Source: Microbacterium sp. TNHR37B | Lineage (GTDB): Bacteria > Actinomycetota > Actinomycetes > Actinomycetales > Microbacteriaceae | NCBI RefSeq assembly: GCF_001620065.1 | Contig: NZ_LQGV01000001.1 | Location: 310,001-374,000, forward strand | DNA length: 64,000 bases | Reading direction: 5' to 3' | Shown: piece by piece, positions 17,180-25,052 of the stretch | Layout: every line of letters begins with the position of its first letter | How positions within the stretch are numbered: the stretch's first letter is position 1 | The notes under the pieces: model-generated | Database searches by the model: none | Seen by the model: the letters and a program-made list of their open reading frames with translations, nothing else | What the model was told of the DNA's origin: nothing | Position numbers and translations under genes: made by a program

Positions 17180-18163
17180 TCAGGCGGTGGGGGGAGTGCT
17201 GGATGCGGGCGGCGCCGGCGGTGTGCTCGATCCGCCGTCTGCACCGGCCGGCGCGGCGGGAGGGATCTTCGCGGCGAAGCCGGAACTGAGCCCCTTGAGC
17301 GCCTCGGTGAACTCGCTCGGGATGATCCAGAGCTTGCTCGATGCGCTGTCGCTGATCTTCGGGAGCGTCTGCAGATACTGGTAAGCCAGGAGCTTGTCGT
17401 CGGGCTGGCCGGCGTGGATCGCGTGGAAGACGGAGGTGATCGCGGCCGCTTCGCCTTCCGCGCGGAGGATGGCGGCCTGCTTGTCGCCTTCCGCGCGGAG
17501 GATCTCGGCCTGTCGGCGACCCTCAGCCTCGAGGATCTGCGATTGCTTCGAGCCTTCGGCCGTCAGGATTGCAGCGCGGCGGTCACGCTCCGCGCGCATC
17601 TGCTTCTCCATCGAATCCTGGATCGAGTGGGGCGGATCGATCGCCTTGAGCTCCACCCGCGAGACGCGGATACCCCACTTGCCGGTGGCTTCGTCGAGCA
17701 CGACGCGCAACTGGCCGTTGATCTCATCACGACTCGTGAGCGCCTCTTCCAGGTTCAGCCCGCCGACGACGTTTCGGAGGGTCGTCGTGGTCAGCTGCTC
17801 CACCGCTCCCAAATAGTTGGCGATCTCGTAGGTGGCGGCGCGCGCGTCGGTGACCTGGAAGTAGACCACCGTATCGATGGAGACCACGAGGTTGTCCTCG
17901 GTGATCACGGGCTGCGGCGGGAACGAGACGACCTGCTCCCGCATGTCGACGAGGGGTCGAAGCCGGTCGATGAACGGCACGAGCAGGTTCAGACCGGGGG
18001 AGAGGGTTCGCTGGTAGCGGCCCAGGCGCTCGACGACGCCGGCGTAGGCCTGCGGGATGATTCGGATCGACCGGAAGACGACGACGATCACGAAGATCGC
18101 GACGACGACCAGGAGGACGATGATGAAGATCTGTCCGATGAATGCGCCGAGGTCGATGGGCAT
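17180..18163 (-). CDS. SPFH/band-7 membrane protein (QmcA/stomatin-like)
   Basis: A 327-residue protein: one N-terminal transmembrane helix (about 9-29), a band-7 domain (about 30-190) with IPQAYAGVVERLGRY, then a coiled-coil built of a near-perfect repeat in which ILxAEGxxQ recurs four times (about 205-250), and a C-terminal Pro/Ala-rich tail. SPFH proteins form large membrane rings or microdomains and affect membrane protein stability. The ATG overlaps the NfeD stop (TGATG), the usual pairing of SPFH and NfeD genes. Confidence 0.93.
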   Translation of the reverse strand: MPIDLGAFIGQIFIIVLLVVVAIFVIVVVFRSIRIIPQAYAGVVERLGRYQRTLSPGLNLLVPFIDRLRPLVDMREQVVSFPPQPVITEDNLVVSIDTVVYFQVTDARAATYEIANYLGAVEQLTTTTLRNVVGGLNLEEALTSRDEINGQLRVVLDEATGKWGIRVSRVELKAIDPPHSIQDSMEKQMRAERDRRAAILTAEGSKQSQILEAEGRRQAEILRAEGDKQAAILRAEGEAAAITSVFHAIHAGQPDDKLLAYQYLQTLPKISDSASSKLWIIPSEFTEALKGLSSGFAAKIPPAAPAGADGGSSTPPAPPASSTPPTA

Positions 18164-18669
18164 CAGTCCGCGCTCCTCTCTCCGGGGGTGGGGTCTGGGG
18201 GCAGGGATGGGGTCTCTGTGGGAGCGACCTCGACCGTGGCGCCGCGCACCGCAGTGACGACGACGCGGGAGCCAACGTCCAGTCCGGGGTCGGGTCCGAC
18301 CAGCCGTGCGGTCCAGGTCTCGCCGTTGTCGAGCTTGACCGATCCGGCGGAGTCGGTGAAGGGGGCAAGGACACGTGCGCCGAGACCGTAGAGGGCATCG
18401 ACGTTGGTGGGTTGCGGCTGACTGCTCCGATGGAGGGCGCGCAAGAGCAGGGGGCGGATCGTGAAGAGGAGGAGCGCGGCGATGGCGGCCGCGGCCAGCA
18501 CCTGTGCCCACCACGCGCCGCCGAGGAGGTTGACGCCGAGTCCGCCGATGAGCGTGCCTCCGGCCAGCATCAGGAACGTGAACTCCAACGTCAGCAGTTC
18601 GATGATGACGAAGAGCAACGCGAGCACCAGCCAGACGATCCAGAGATACTGGGTGAGGTCAGGCAACAC
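18163..18669 (-). CDS. NfeD family membrane protein
   Basis: A 168-residue NfeD short form. Residues about 8-80 hold several transmembrane helices, and residues about 88-155 form the OB-fold (VDALYGLGARVLAPF, then a GETWTARLVG strand). The family partners SPFH proteins in membrane microdomains. The GTG start has GGAAGGAGG in front. Coupled to the SPFH gene by a 1-bp overlap of stop and start. Confidence 0.92.
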   Translation of the reverse strand: MLPDLTQYLWIVWLVLALLFVIIELLTLEFTFLMLAGGTLIGGLGVNLLGGAWWAQVLAAAAIAALLLFTIRPLLLRALHRSSQPQPTNVDALYGLGARVLAPFTDSAGSVKLDNGETWTARLVGPDPGLDVGSRVVVTAVRGATVEVAPTETPSLPPDPTPGERSAD

Positions 18670-18699
18670 CGTTGCCTCCTTCCGCGAGTGCTCTCTCGA

Positions 18700-18705
18700 A
18701 CCCTA
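18700..18705 (-). promoter_or_regulatory. -10 element for the NfeD-SPFH-GDPD operon
   Basis: TAGGGT on the minus strand, 30 nt before the NfeD GTG. The divergent SDR promoter lies 40 bp away. Confidence 0.45.
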
Positions 18706-18745
18706 ACACCCCGGTGCGACGCGGGGAGGGGGAAGGGGCGGTTGA

Positions 18746-18751
18746 TAGGCT
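18746..18751 (+). promoter_or_regulatory. -10 element for leaderless SDR mRNA
   Basis: TAGGCT ends 7 nt before the ATG at 18759. Confidence 0.6.
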
Positions 18752-18758
18752 GAACGCC

Positions 18759-19523
18759 ATGTCTCAGCCCATTCCTGCCGGCGCCCTCGCCGGTCGCACC
18801 GCGCTCGTGACCGGCTCCTCTCGGGGAATCGGGGCCGACACGGTGCGGTACTTCGCCCAGGCCGGCGCAAACGTCGTGATCAACTTCCGCAACAAAGCGC
18901 CTCGCGCGGAGAAGCTGGCGGCGGAGTTGCGCGAACTCGGCGTCGAGGTGCTCGTCGTCGGTGCAGATCTTACCGACTCCGCCTCCGTTGCCGAGATGTT
19001 CGCCGCCGTCAAGGATCGGTTCGGCTCGCTCGACATCCTGGTGCTCAACGCCTCGGGTGGTATGGAAGGCGGCATGGCCGAGGACTATGCCATGACCCTC
19101 AACCGGGATGCGCAGCTCGGTGTCCTGGACGCCGCCCTTCCCCTGCTCGACGACGGCTCCCGCGTGGTTTTCGTGACCAGTCACCAGGCCCACTTCATCC
19201 GCACCACCCCGACCATGCCGGAGTATGAGGTCGTCGCACTGTCCAAGCGCGCCGGTGAAGACGCCCTCCGTGAGCGCATCCCCGGTCTTGCGGAACGGGG
19301 CATCGGGTTCGTCGTCGTCTCCGGCGACATGATCGAGGGAACGATCACCGCGACGCTCCTCGAGCGCGCCAATCCGGGAGCGATCGAATCGCGCCGGGAA
19401 TCGGCAGGCAAGCTCTACAACGTCTCGGAGTTCGCCGAGCAGGTCGCTCTGGCAGCCGTCGAACCCATTCCTGCCGACAACACCCGCCTGATCGGCGATG
19501 TGAGCTCGTTCGGGGGTCAGTGA
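18759..19523 (+). CDS. Short-chain dehydrogenase/reductase
   Basis: A 254-residue SDR with NAD(P)-binding TGSSRGIG near residue 20 and NASGG in place of the NAG motif. The usual YxxxK catalytic pair is replaced by YEVVALSK, where the Tyr and Lys are further apart than in classical members, and the Ser comes from VTSHQAH. Catalysis may therefore be altered. The substrate is unknown. The ATG at 18759 is set by the leaderless pattern rather than by an upstream in-frame codon. Confidence 0.85.
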   Translation: MSQPIPAGALAGRTALVTGSSRGIGADTVRYFAQAGANVVINFRNKAPRAEKLAAELRELGVEVLVVGADLTDSASVAEMFAAVKDRFGSLDILVLNASGGMEGGMAEDYAMTLNRDAQLGVLDAALPLLDDGSRVVFVTSHQAHFIRTTPTMPEYEVVALSKRAGEDALRERIPGLAERGIGFVVVSGDMIEGTITATLLERANPGAIESRRESAGKLYNVSEFAEQVALAAVEPIPADNTRLIGDVSSFGGQ

Positions 19524-19539
19524 CCCTATCCGCACATGC

Positions 19540-19583
19540 GATGCGGCGGCCCGTTGGGAGATGTTCCTCCGGGCCGCCGCATC
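19540..19583. terminator. Bidirectional terminator between SDR and HdeD genes
   Basis: GATGCGGCGGCCCG at 19540-19553 pairs over 14 bp without mismatch with 19570-19583. It lies between two convergent genes. Confidence 0.75.
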
Positions 19584-19592
19584 GTAGGAGGA

Positions 19593-20144
19593 CTACTTTC
19601 CGAACGTGAAGGCGCGTACGAGGTTGAGCACGCCCATCGCGATGAGCATGATCCCCAGAAGCCACCAGAGCACGACGGCTGCCCAGAGGGGCGACAGCAG
19701 GAGGTAGGCGCCGGCGATCACGCTGACGATGGCGAAGAGGATCGTCCAGGCCTTGGACTTCGCGTCGCCCAACGTCGAGAGCGAGACGACGCCCTCCACG
19801 ATCCAGGCGATCCCGATGAACACCGAGACGAAGACGGCAAGCCACACGGTCGTGGCGGCGAGGTTCGCGAAGGCGATGATGCCCGACGCGACGAAGAGCA
19901 GGCCCAGGACGATGTGTCCGACGCGCACCCACCCGCCCTTGGTCTTGCTGAAGATCCCGAGGCCGGCGTACACCAGCCCGGTCGCGATGACGTAGATGGC
20001 GAGGATCCCGGTGACCACGGCGGCAGTCTGACCCGGCCAGACCAGGATCAGGATCCCGGCGATCAGGGTGAGGATGCCGGCAAGGCCCAGCGTGACGCGG
20101 ATGCCGGTCACGGCGTCCTTCTCGAAAGAGGTTGCGGTAGACAT
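19593..20144 (-). CDS. HdeD-like (DUF308) membrane protein
   Basis: A 183-residue protein with about six closely spaced transmembrane helices and the DUF308 repeat pattern, in which GI.TLIAGILILVWPG and GLLFVASGIIAF recur as two halves. E. coli HdeD is linked to acid resistance, but the actinobacterial role is not known. ATG at 20144 with AAAGGC before it. A TACGCT on the minus strand at 20191-20186 could be its -10. Confidence 0.88.
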   Translation of the reverse strand: MSTATSFEKDAVTGIRVTLGLAGILTLIAGILILVWPGQTAAVVTGILAIYVIATGLVYAGLGIFSKTKGGWVRVGHIVLGLLFVASGIIAFANLAATTVWLAVFVSVFIGIAWIVEGVVSLSTLGDAKSKAWTILFAIVSVIAGAYLLLSPLWAAVVLWWLLGIMLIAMGVLNLVRAFTFGK

Positions 20145-20245
20145 GACGGTGCCTTTCTGGGAAATCCCTGTGAGGGAACGCTCCCAGCGTAGTCCTCGGG
20201 CCGTGCCGGGGGGAGTGGGTGCGTCAGAACGTGACGACTGATCGC

Positions 20246-21163
20246 CTACAGCAGCCAGGTGATCAGCAGCAGCACGGGAACGCATCCGAGGGTCGTCACG
20301 AAGACGGTGTCGCGGGCGATCGGCTCGCCGATATCGAAGCGTTGCGCGTAGTTGAAGACGTTCTGCGCGGTGGGAAGCGCGGCCAAGACGGTCACGATGA
20401 GCACGTCGGCGGGGGAGAGGTGGAGCAGATGCGCGGCGACCGCCCAGGCGACGATCGGCATCACCGCGAGCTTGAGGACGCTCGCGACGAGTACGTCGCG
20501 ACGGCGACCGGGCACGCCGAGGACCCGCTGCCCGTGCAGCGAGATGCCGTAGGAGATCAACAGCACGGGCACGCATGCGTTCGCGATCAGCAGCAACGGC
20601 TCGATCGCGACCGGAGGAAGTGCGATCCCCGACACCGACACGAGCATGCCGAGCACGGACCCGACCACGATCGGGTTCGTGGCGGTTCGGCGAAGGATCG
20701 CTCCCGGCCGTCGCTGCCCCGTGGAGACGGCTTCGAAGATCGCCATGCTGATCGGAGTGAAGATCACGAGCTGCATGAGGATGACGGGCGCGGGGTACGC
20801 CGCGCTGCCCAGCAGATAGAGCGAGAGCGGGATGCCGATGTTGTTCGAGTTCACCTGACCCGACGACAGGGCGCCGATGAGCGTCTCACCGACGCTGCGC
20901 CGCCACCAGAGGCGTGCGACGAGCACATAGATCGCGAACACCGACACCGCCGCGATCGCCGATACCGGCAGGAGCGCGGAGAAGAGGGTGTGCACGTCGG
21001 CGCGTGCGAGGACGACGAACAAGAGGAAGGGCGACAGGACGAAGAAGGTGAGTCTTCCCAGCACGTGACGCGCGTGGGGCCCGAGGAGATCGATCCGTCC
21101 GAGCAGCCAGCCGAGAGCGATGGCGAGACCCACGACGACGAAGCCGGTCAGTGCGTCCCACAT
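20246..21163 (-). CDS. AEC family transporter
   Basis: A 305-residue membrane protein with about ten transmembrane helices split by a loop near residue 150, typical of the auxin efflux carrier family in bacteria. Features include the conserved NSNNIGIPLSLYLLG segment in helix four and NACVPVLLISYGISL in the second half. Bacterial members move small carboxylates or similar compounds; the substrate here is not predictable. Divergent from the GNAT gene with only 62 bp between them. Confidence 0.88.
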   Translation of the reverse strand: MWDALTGFVVVGLAIALGWLLGRIDLLGPHARHVLGRLTFFVLSPFLLFVVLARADVHTLFSALLPVSAIAAVSVFAIYVLVARLWWRRSVGETLIGALSSGQVNSNNIGIPLSLYLLGSAAYPAPVILMQLVIFTPISMAIFEAVSTGQRRPGAILRRTATNPIVVGSVLGMLVSVSGIALPPVAIEPLLLIANACVPVLLISYGISLHGQRVLGVPGRRRDVLVASVLKLAVMPIVAWAVAAHLLHLSPADVLIVTVLAALPTAQNVFNYAQRFDIGEPIARDTVFVTTLGCVPVLLLITWLL

Positions 21164-21169
21164 GGTTCG

Positions 21170-21175
21170 AGCCTA
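21170..21175 (-). promoter_or_regulatory. -10 element for leaderless AEC transporter mRNA
   Basis: TAGGCT on the minus strand ends 6 nt before the ATG at 21163. Confidence 0.6.
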
Positions 21176-21213
21176 GGGCCAGCGGCGAGTCGCTTCGCGC
21201 GCGGCCGAAGGAG

Positions 21214-21219
21214 CAGACT
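21214..21219 (+). promoter_or_regulatory. Possible -10 for leaderless GNAT mRNA
   Basis: CAGACT ends 6 nt before the ATG at 21226. The first base departs from the TAnnnT pattern, so this is a weaker case. An AAGGAGC lies 12 nt before the ATG as an alternative ribosome site. Confidence 0.4.
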
Positions 21220-21225
21220 GTGCTT

Positions 21226-21900
21226 ATGGACCTGACCGCCGTCTTCCCGCCGTTCGGGCTACGCGTAGAGGCGGGGCCGGTGATCCTCAGGCCCATCACC
21301 GACGATGTGCTTCCCGCGCTCATCGACCTCGCCGTCCGTGGAATCCACGATCCCGACGTCATGCCCTTTCACTATCCCTGGACCGATGCCCCCGTCGACG
21401 AGCTTCCTCACCAACTCGCGCAGTATCACTGGGGTACGCGAGCCCGGTGGTCGCCCTCGGCGTGGTCGCTCGAGTTCGCCGTGGAGTACGAGGGCACTGT
21501 GGTCGGGACACAGGGATTCTCCACGCAGCAGTACCTCACGACCCGGACGGGCGAGACGGGATCGTGGCTCGGACGTGAACACCACGGGCGCGGCGTGGGA
21601 ACCAGGATGCGTCAGGCGATCTGCGCCTTCGTCTTCGACCATCTCGATGCGGTCGAGGTGACATCCGGAGCGTTCGTCGACAACGCCGCGTCGCTCGCGG
21701 TGAGCCGCAAGGTCGGTTACCGCGACGATGGACGTCAGCGTCTCGCGCGACGTGGTGAGGCCGCGGTGTCGCGACGTCTCGTGCTGACCCCAGGCGATTT
21801 CGTCCGCGGCGAGCCGATCCGGGTGAGCGGCGCCAAGGAGTTCCGTCGCTTCATCGGTCTCGACGCTGCGCGTGATGACAACGAGCCTAATAGCCGATAA
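21226..21900 (+). CDS. GNAT family N-acetyltransferase (RimJ/RimL-like)
   Basis: A 224-residue acetyltransferase of the GNAT fold. The N-terminal strand reads VILRPITDDVLPAL, and the acetyl-CoA loop is represented by WLGREHHGRGVGTRMRQA, with the R/Q-x-x-G-x-G/A core as GRGVGT. Members of this branch acetylate N-termini or small molecules; the target is unknown. The ATG at 21226 is preferred because the frame upstream overlaps the AEC start. Confidence 0.88.
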   Translation: MDLTAVFPPFGLRVEAGPVILRPITDDVLPALIDLAVRGIHDPDVMPFHYPWTDAPVDELPHQLAQYHWGTRARWSPSAWSLEFAVEYEGTVVGTQGFSTQQYLTTRTGETGSWLGREHHGRGVGTRMRQAICAFVFDHLDAVEVTSGAFVDNAASLAVSRKVGYRDDGRQRLARRGEAAVSRRLVLTPGDFVRGEPIRVSGAKEFRRFIGLDAARDDNEPNSR

Positions 21901-21910
21901 TGCACATTAT
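21897..21910. promoter_or_regulatory. AT-rich inverted repeat, possible operator
   Basis: ATAATG-CA-CATTAT overlaps the GNAT stop codon and lies 62 nt before the SRPBCC promoter hexamer. It stands out in DNA of about 70% GC and looks like a site for a dimeric regulator such as a MarR or GntR type. No regulator gene is adjacent. Confidence 0.35.
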
Positions 21911-21922
21911 GTCAGTTTGTTG

Positions 21923-21946
21923 GGCTGACCGGCTGACGGGCTGACC
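21923..21946 (+). repeat. Three tandem 8-bp repeats upstream of the SRPBCC promoter
   Basis: GGCTGACC, GGCTGACG and GGCTGACC follow one another without gaps. They end 25 nt before the -10 hexamer, just upstream of where a -35 would fall. They may be protein-binding direct repeats or a slippage tract. Confidence 0.6.
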
Positions 21947-21971
21947 GGCGCGCTCCCCGAGACCTGTTCGG

Positions 21972-21977
21972 TAGTGT
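21972..21977 (+). promoter_or_regulatory. -10 element for leaderless SRPBCC mRNA
   Basis: TAGTGT ends 6 nt before the GTG at 21984. Confidence 0.6.
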
Positions 21978-21983
21978 CGAGGA

Positions 21984-22616
21984 GTGACCTCCCGCGCCAT
22001 CTACGTGGAGATCGAGATCTCCGCTCCGGTCGAAGAGGTGTGGAGACGGACGCAGGACGCGGCGCAGCATTCGCGCTGGGACATTCGTTTCTCGCGCATC
22101 ACCCCGGCGGAGCCAGATGCGTCCGGTGTGCAGTCGTTCTCGTATGCGCGACGGGTTCCCTTCCACACGATCGAGGGTGTCGGCGTGAGCATCGGTGAGA
22201 GATCCCGCCCCGACGGCAGTCGGACCTCGGCGCTCAAGTTCTTCACGGGTGACCGGATCTCCCCGATCCGTGCGGGGCGCGGATACTGGCGCTATGTGCC
22301 GTCGGGTGACGACCGCACACGTTTCATCACAGGCTATGACTACACGCCCGGGTGGGGGCGCTGGGCCGATGTCGTGGCTCGACCCGTCTTGGCCTGGGCC
22401 ACGGCGTGGAGCTTCGATCGGCTGAGGATCTGGATCGAGCGCGGAGAGGAACCGGAGGCCTGGCCCCTGCACAGCGCGCTGTGGTTCTGGAACCGGCGGC
22501 GTCCGCGCGCGGCACGGTGCCGCCGTTCCCCCGAAGGCGGCTCCCGGCGCGGCGATCATCTGAGTGACGCGCCGGCGACGCTATCCTCCCTCCACTCCCC
22601 TGAGACGGCGCGATGA
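21984..22616 (+). CDS. SRPBCC-fold protein
   Basis: A 210-residue protein with an N-terminal SRPBCC/polyketide-cyclase-like domain (residues about 3-155), starting IYVEIEISAPVEEVWRRTQD, the usual first strand and helix of this ligand-binding fold. The last 40 residues are rich in Arg and look disordered. SRPBCC proteins bind lipids or other hydrophobic ligands; no ligand or enzyme function is evident here. Its stop overlaps the next ATG (ATGA), so the DUF4166 gene is translationally coupled. Confidence 0.75.
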   Translation: MTSRAIYVEIEISAPVEEVWRRTQDAAQHSRWDIRFSRITPAEPDASGVQSFSYARRVPFHTIEGVGVSIGERSRPDGSRTSALKFFTGDRISPIRAGRGYWRYVPSGDDRTRFITGYDYTPGWGRWADVVARPVLAWATAWSFDRLRIWIERGEEPEAWPLHSALWFWNRRRPRAARCRRSPEGGSRRGDHLSDAPATLSSLHSPETAR

Positions 22617-23281
22617 CGTCGATCTTCGAACGCGTGATGGGCGAGGACTTCACCCGGCTCCACCCCCAGCTCCAGCGACGCTTCGGCGTCGGTCTCGATC
22701 GCGGCGAGGCCTGCATCGGACGTGGCATCATGACGCAGATTCGGCGAGGACCGTGGTGGACGGTGCCGTTCCTCCAGATCGGGCGACTCCGCAACATCCT
22801 GATCCCGGACACGGGCACCGACGTCCCTTTCGTCATCGAGAACTATCCCTATCTCGATCCGTACGGCCGGGAGACCGTGACCTTCGTCCGCGAGTACGCG
22901 ATCGGCGCGCGGCGGCGGCGGTTCGACGCCACGATGGTCCACGACGCGGGCCGCATCGTCGATTATCTGGGAACTCATCAGCACCTCGCCGTGGATCTGG
23001 ATCTCGCGGTCGACGAGGACGGCGCGCTCGTGTTGACCTCGCACGCGCAACGCTTCTACGAAGGGCCGGTCGCCTTCGCCTTCCCGCTCCTCTTCAGCGG
23101 CCGCGCGCGCTTGCGCGAGTGGTTCGATGACACCGAGGAACGATTCCACGTGGACCTGGAGGTGCACAACGAGCGCTTCGGCTTCCTCTTCGGCTACCGC
23201 GGGTCGTTCACCTGCGAGTGGACGCCCGCATCGCACATTCCCGCGCGCCTGCTCCCCCGCCGTCACGAGCGACGCACCTAG
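22613..23281 (+). CDS. DUF4166 domain protein
   Basis: A 222-residue protein that matches DUF4166 over nearly its whole length: SIFERVMGEDFTRLHPQLQ at the N-terminus, GGIMTQIRRG-like strand, and FPLLFSGRARLREWFDD towards the C-terminus. In other bacteria this domain may be fused to a saccharopine-dehydrogenase-like enzyme; its function is unknown. Its start overlaps the SRPBCC gene, so the two probably act together, perhaps on a lipid-like ligand (inference). No signal peptide or membrane helix is clear. Confidence 0.82.
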   Translation: MTSIFERVMGEDFTRLHPQLQRRFGVGLDRGEACIGRGIMTQIRRGPWWTVPFLQIGRLRNILIPDTGTDVPFVIENYPYLDPYGRETVTFVREYAIGARRRRFDATMVHDAGRIVDYLGTHQHLAVDLDLAVDEDGALVLTSHAQRFYEGPVAFAFPLLFSGRARLREWFDDTEERFHVDLEVHNERFGFLFGYRGSFTCEWTPASHIPARLLPRRHERRT

Positions 23282-23314
23282 GGCGTCGCGAACGACCGCT
23301 CGCCGCGGGGTGGG

Positions 23315-23320
23315 TAACGT
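23315..23320 (+). promoter_or_regulatory. -10 element for leaderless MFS transporter mRNA
   Basis: TAACGT ends 6 nt before the GTG at 23327. Confidence 0.6.
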
Positions 23321-23326
23321 GGACTC

Positions 23327-24649
23327 GTGACCGCTTCGCCCGCTCCCCGCGTCGCCGGAGCGCGGGCCTGGCTCATCTGGACCGTCGGCGTGGCGGCGTA
23401 CGTCCTCGCGATCACCAACCGAACCTCGCTCGCGGCGGTCGGTGTGGACGCCGCCGAGCGCTTCCAGGCCGATGCGGCGACGCTGTCGTTGTTCGCCGTG
23501 GTCCAGCTTGCGATGTACGGCGGCATGCAGATCCCCGTCGGGGTTCTGCTGGATCGCTACGGCGCACGTCCGATCATGACGGCGGGGATGATCCTCATGG
23601 CCGCCGGGCAGCTGACGATGGCCCTCTCCCCCAGTGTCGGCGTCGCCATCCTCGCCCGGGTTCTGCTCGGCGCCGGCGATGCCGCGGTGTTCCCGGGCGT
23701 TCTGCGGCTCATCGCCCTCTGGTTCCCGGCACAGCGCGCGCCGCTCATGGTGCAGCTGACCGGCATCGTCGGTCAGGGCGGGCAGCTCCTGGCTCTCGTT
23801 CCCTTGGCGGCCTTCCTCCACGCCACGTCCTGGAGCATCGCGTTCGGCAGCATCGCAGGTCTCGGGGTGCTCTTCGCCGTCCTCGTCTTCGCCCTCATCC
23901 GCAATCGACCTGCGGCCCTCGCCGCCGACGTCAGCGTCAACACCGACACCGGGGCGATCCGCGTGGTGACCTCGTCGGTGGACACCGGCGTGGGAATCCG
24001 CGCCGCGTGGGCGCATCCCGGCACCCGGTTGGCGTTCTGGTCGCACTTCACGACGCCGTTCGCCGGCTCCGCCTTCATCCTCCTCTGGGGGATGCCGTTC
24101 CTCACGGCGGGAGAGGGACTCTCGCGCACGGCCGCCGGAGCGGTGATCTCCACGTATGTGATCGTCGGCATGGCGCTGGGGCCGGTCATGGGTGAGCTCT
24201 CCCGCCGCGTTCCCCACCTGCGCTCGCGTGTCCTCGTGCTGCCCGCCATCGCCGTGCAGCTCATCGCGTGGGTAGCGGTGATCGTGTGGCCGGGTGCTGC
24301 GCCGCACTGGCTTCTGTACGGGCTCGCGATCGCGCTGGCGATGGGCGGTCCGGCCTCGATGATCGCCTTCGATCACGCCCGCACCCACAACCCCGCTCAC
24401 CGCCTCAGCACGGCAACGGGCCTCACGAACGCCGGAGGGTTTCTGGCAGCGCTGATCGCGGTCTTCGCGATCGGGATGGCTCTGGACCTCCAGGGGGCGG
24501 GCACCCCGGCGACCTACTCGATGGATGCGTTCCGTCTCGCCTTCCTGACGCAGATCCCGTTGTGGGTCATCGGAGCGGTCTTCATCGTCATCGAGCGATC
24601 CCGGACCCGCGCGCACATCGGATGGACCAAGCCGCCGCGGAGACGCTGA
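23327..24649 (+). CDS. Major facilitator superfamily transporter
   Basis: A 440-residue membrane protein with about twelve transmembrane helices. The loop 2-3 signature is GVLLDRYGARP, close to the MFS motif A, and RVLLGAGDAAVFPGVLRL in helix four resembles the nitrate/sialate and anion-cation symporter branch. The substrate cannot be told. It stands alone, ends in a strong terminator and converges with the DUF6458 gene. Confidence 0.9.
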   Translation: MTASPAPRVAGARAWLIWTVGVAAYVLAITNRTSLAAVGVDAAERFQADAATLSLFAVVQLAMYGGMQIPVGVLLDRYGARPIMTAGMILMAAGQLTMALSPSVGVAILARVLLGAGDAAVFPGVLRLIALWFPAQRAPLMVQLTGIVGQGGQLLALVPLAAFLHATSWSIAFGSIAGLGVLFAVLVFALIRNRPAALAADVSVNTDTGAIRVVTSSVDTGVGIRAAWAHPGTRLAFWSHFTTPFAGSAFILLWGMPFLTAGEGLSRTAAGAVISTYVIVGMALGPVMGELSRRVPHLRSRVLVLPAIAVQLIAWVAVIVWPGAAPHWLLYGLAIALAMGGPASMIAFDHARTHNPAHRLSTATGLTNAGGFLAALIAVFAIGMALDLQGAGTPATYSMDAFRLAFLTQIPLWVIGAVFIVIERSRTRAHIGWTKPPRRR

Positions 24650-24654
24650 CGAAG

Positions 24655-24688
24655 GAGAGGGCGACCGCGCCGTGGCGGTCGCCCTCTC
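24655..24688. terminator. Bidirectional terminator between MFS and DUF6458 genes
   Basis: GAGAGGGCGACCGC at 24655-24668 pairs perfectly over 14 bp with 24675-24688, with a 6-nt loop, followed by a C/T-rich run. Confidence 0.8.
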
Positions 24689-24701
24689 CTCTCCCCCACC
24701 G

Positions 24702-24962
24702 TCAGACGGCGGTGGAGTCTCCTGACGTGCTGGTCTCGGTGCGAGTCACGCGTTCCCCGACCGCCGGATCGACGGTACGGGTTACGGACTCGGTGGAACG
24801 ACGGCGCGCCAGCAGGATGATGCCGATCACGAAGATGACCGCTCCCGCGCCCATCAGGATGTAGCCGATCATGTCGAGGTCGACGTACTGCACGTCCACG
24901 TCGACGGCGAACACGAGGATCGCTCCGATCACGAACAGGGCGATTCCGGCACCGATGCTCAT
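24702..24962 (-). CDS. Small two-helix membrane protein (DUF6458-like)
   Basis: An 86-residue protein: MSIGAGIALFVIGAILVFAV forms the first transmembrane helix, a second runs from about residue 31 to 53, and the polar C-terminal tail is rich in Thr and Ser (TRTVDPAVGERVTRTET). This layout fits the actinobacterial DUF6458 family of unknown function. ATG at 24962 with TGGAG in front. It stands alone between the MFS terminator and the SGNH hydrolase; 24963-25052 shows nothing clear. Confidence 0.75.
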   Translation of the reverse strand: MSIGAGIALFVIGAILVFAVDVDVQYVDLDMIGYILMGAGAVIFVIGIILLARRRSTESVTRTVDPAVGERVTRTETSTSGDSTAV

Positions 24963-25052
24963 AACGCACTCCAATCACGAAGGTGGTGGGACCATCGTGA
25001 GGGCGTCAAATGCGTGATGTCTGCTCCCTTGACAGCGCCGCGACGCCTGTGG

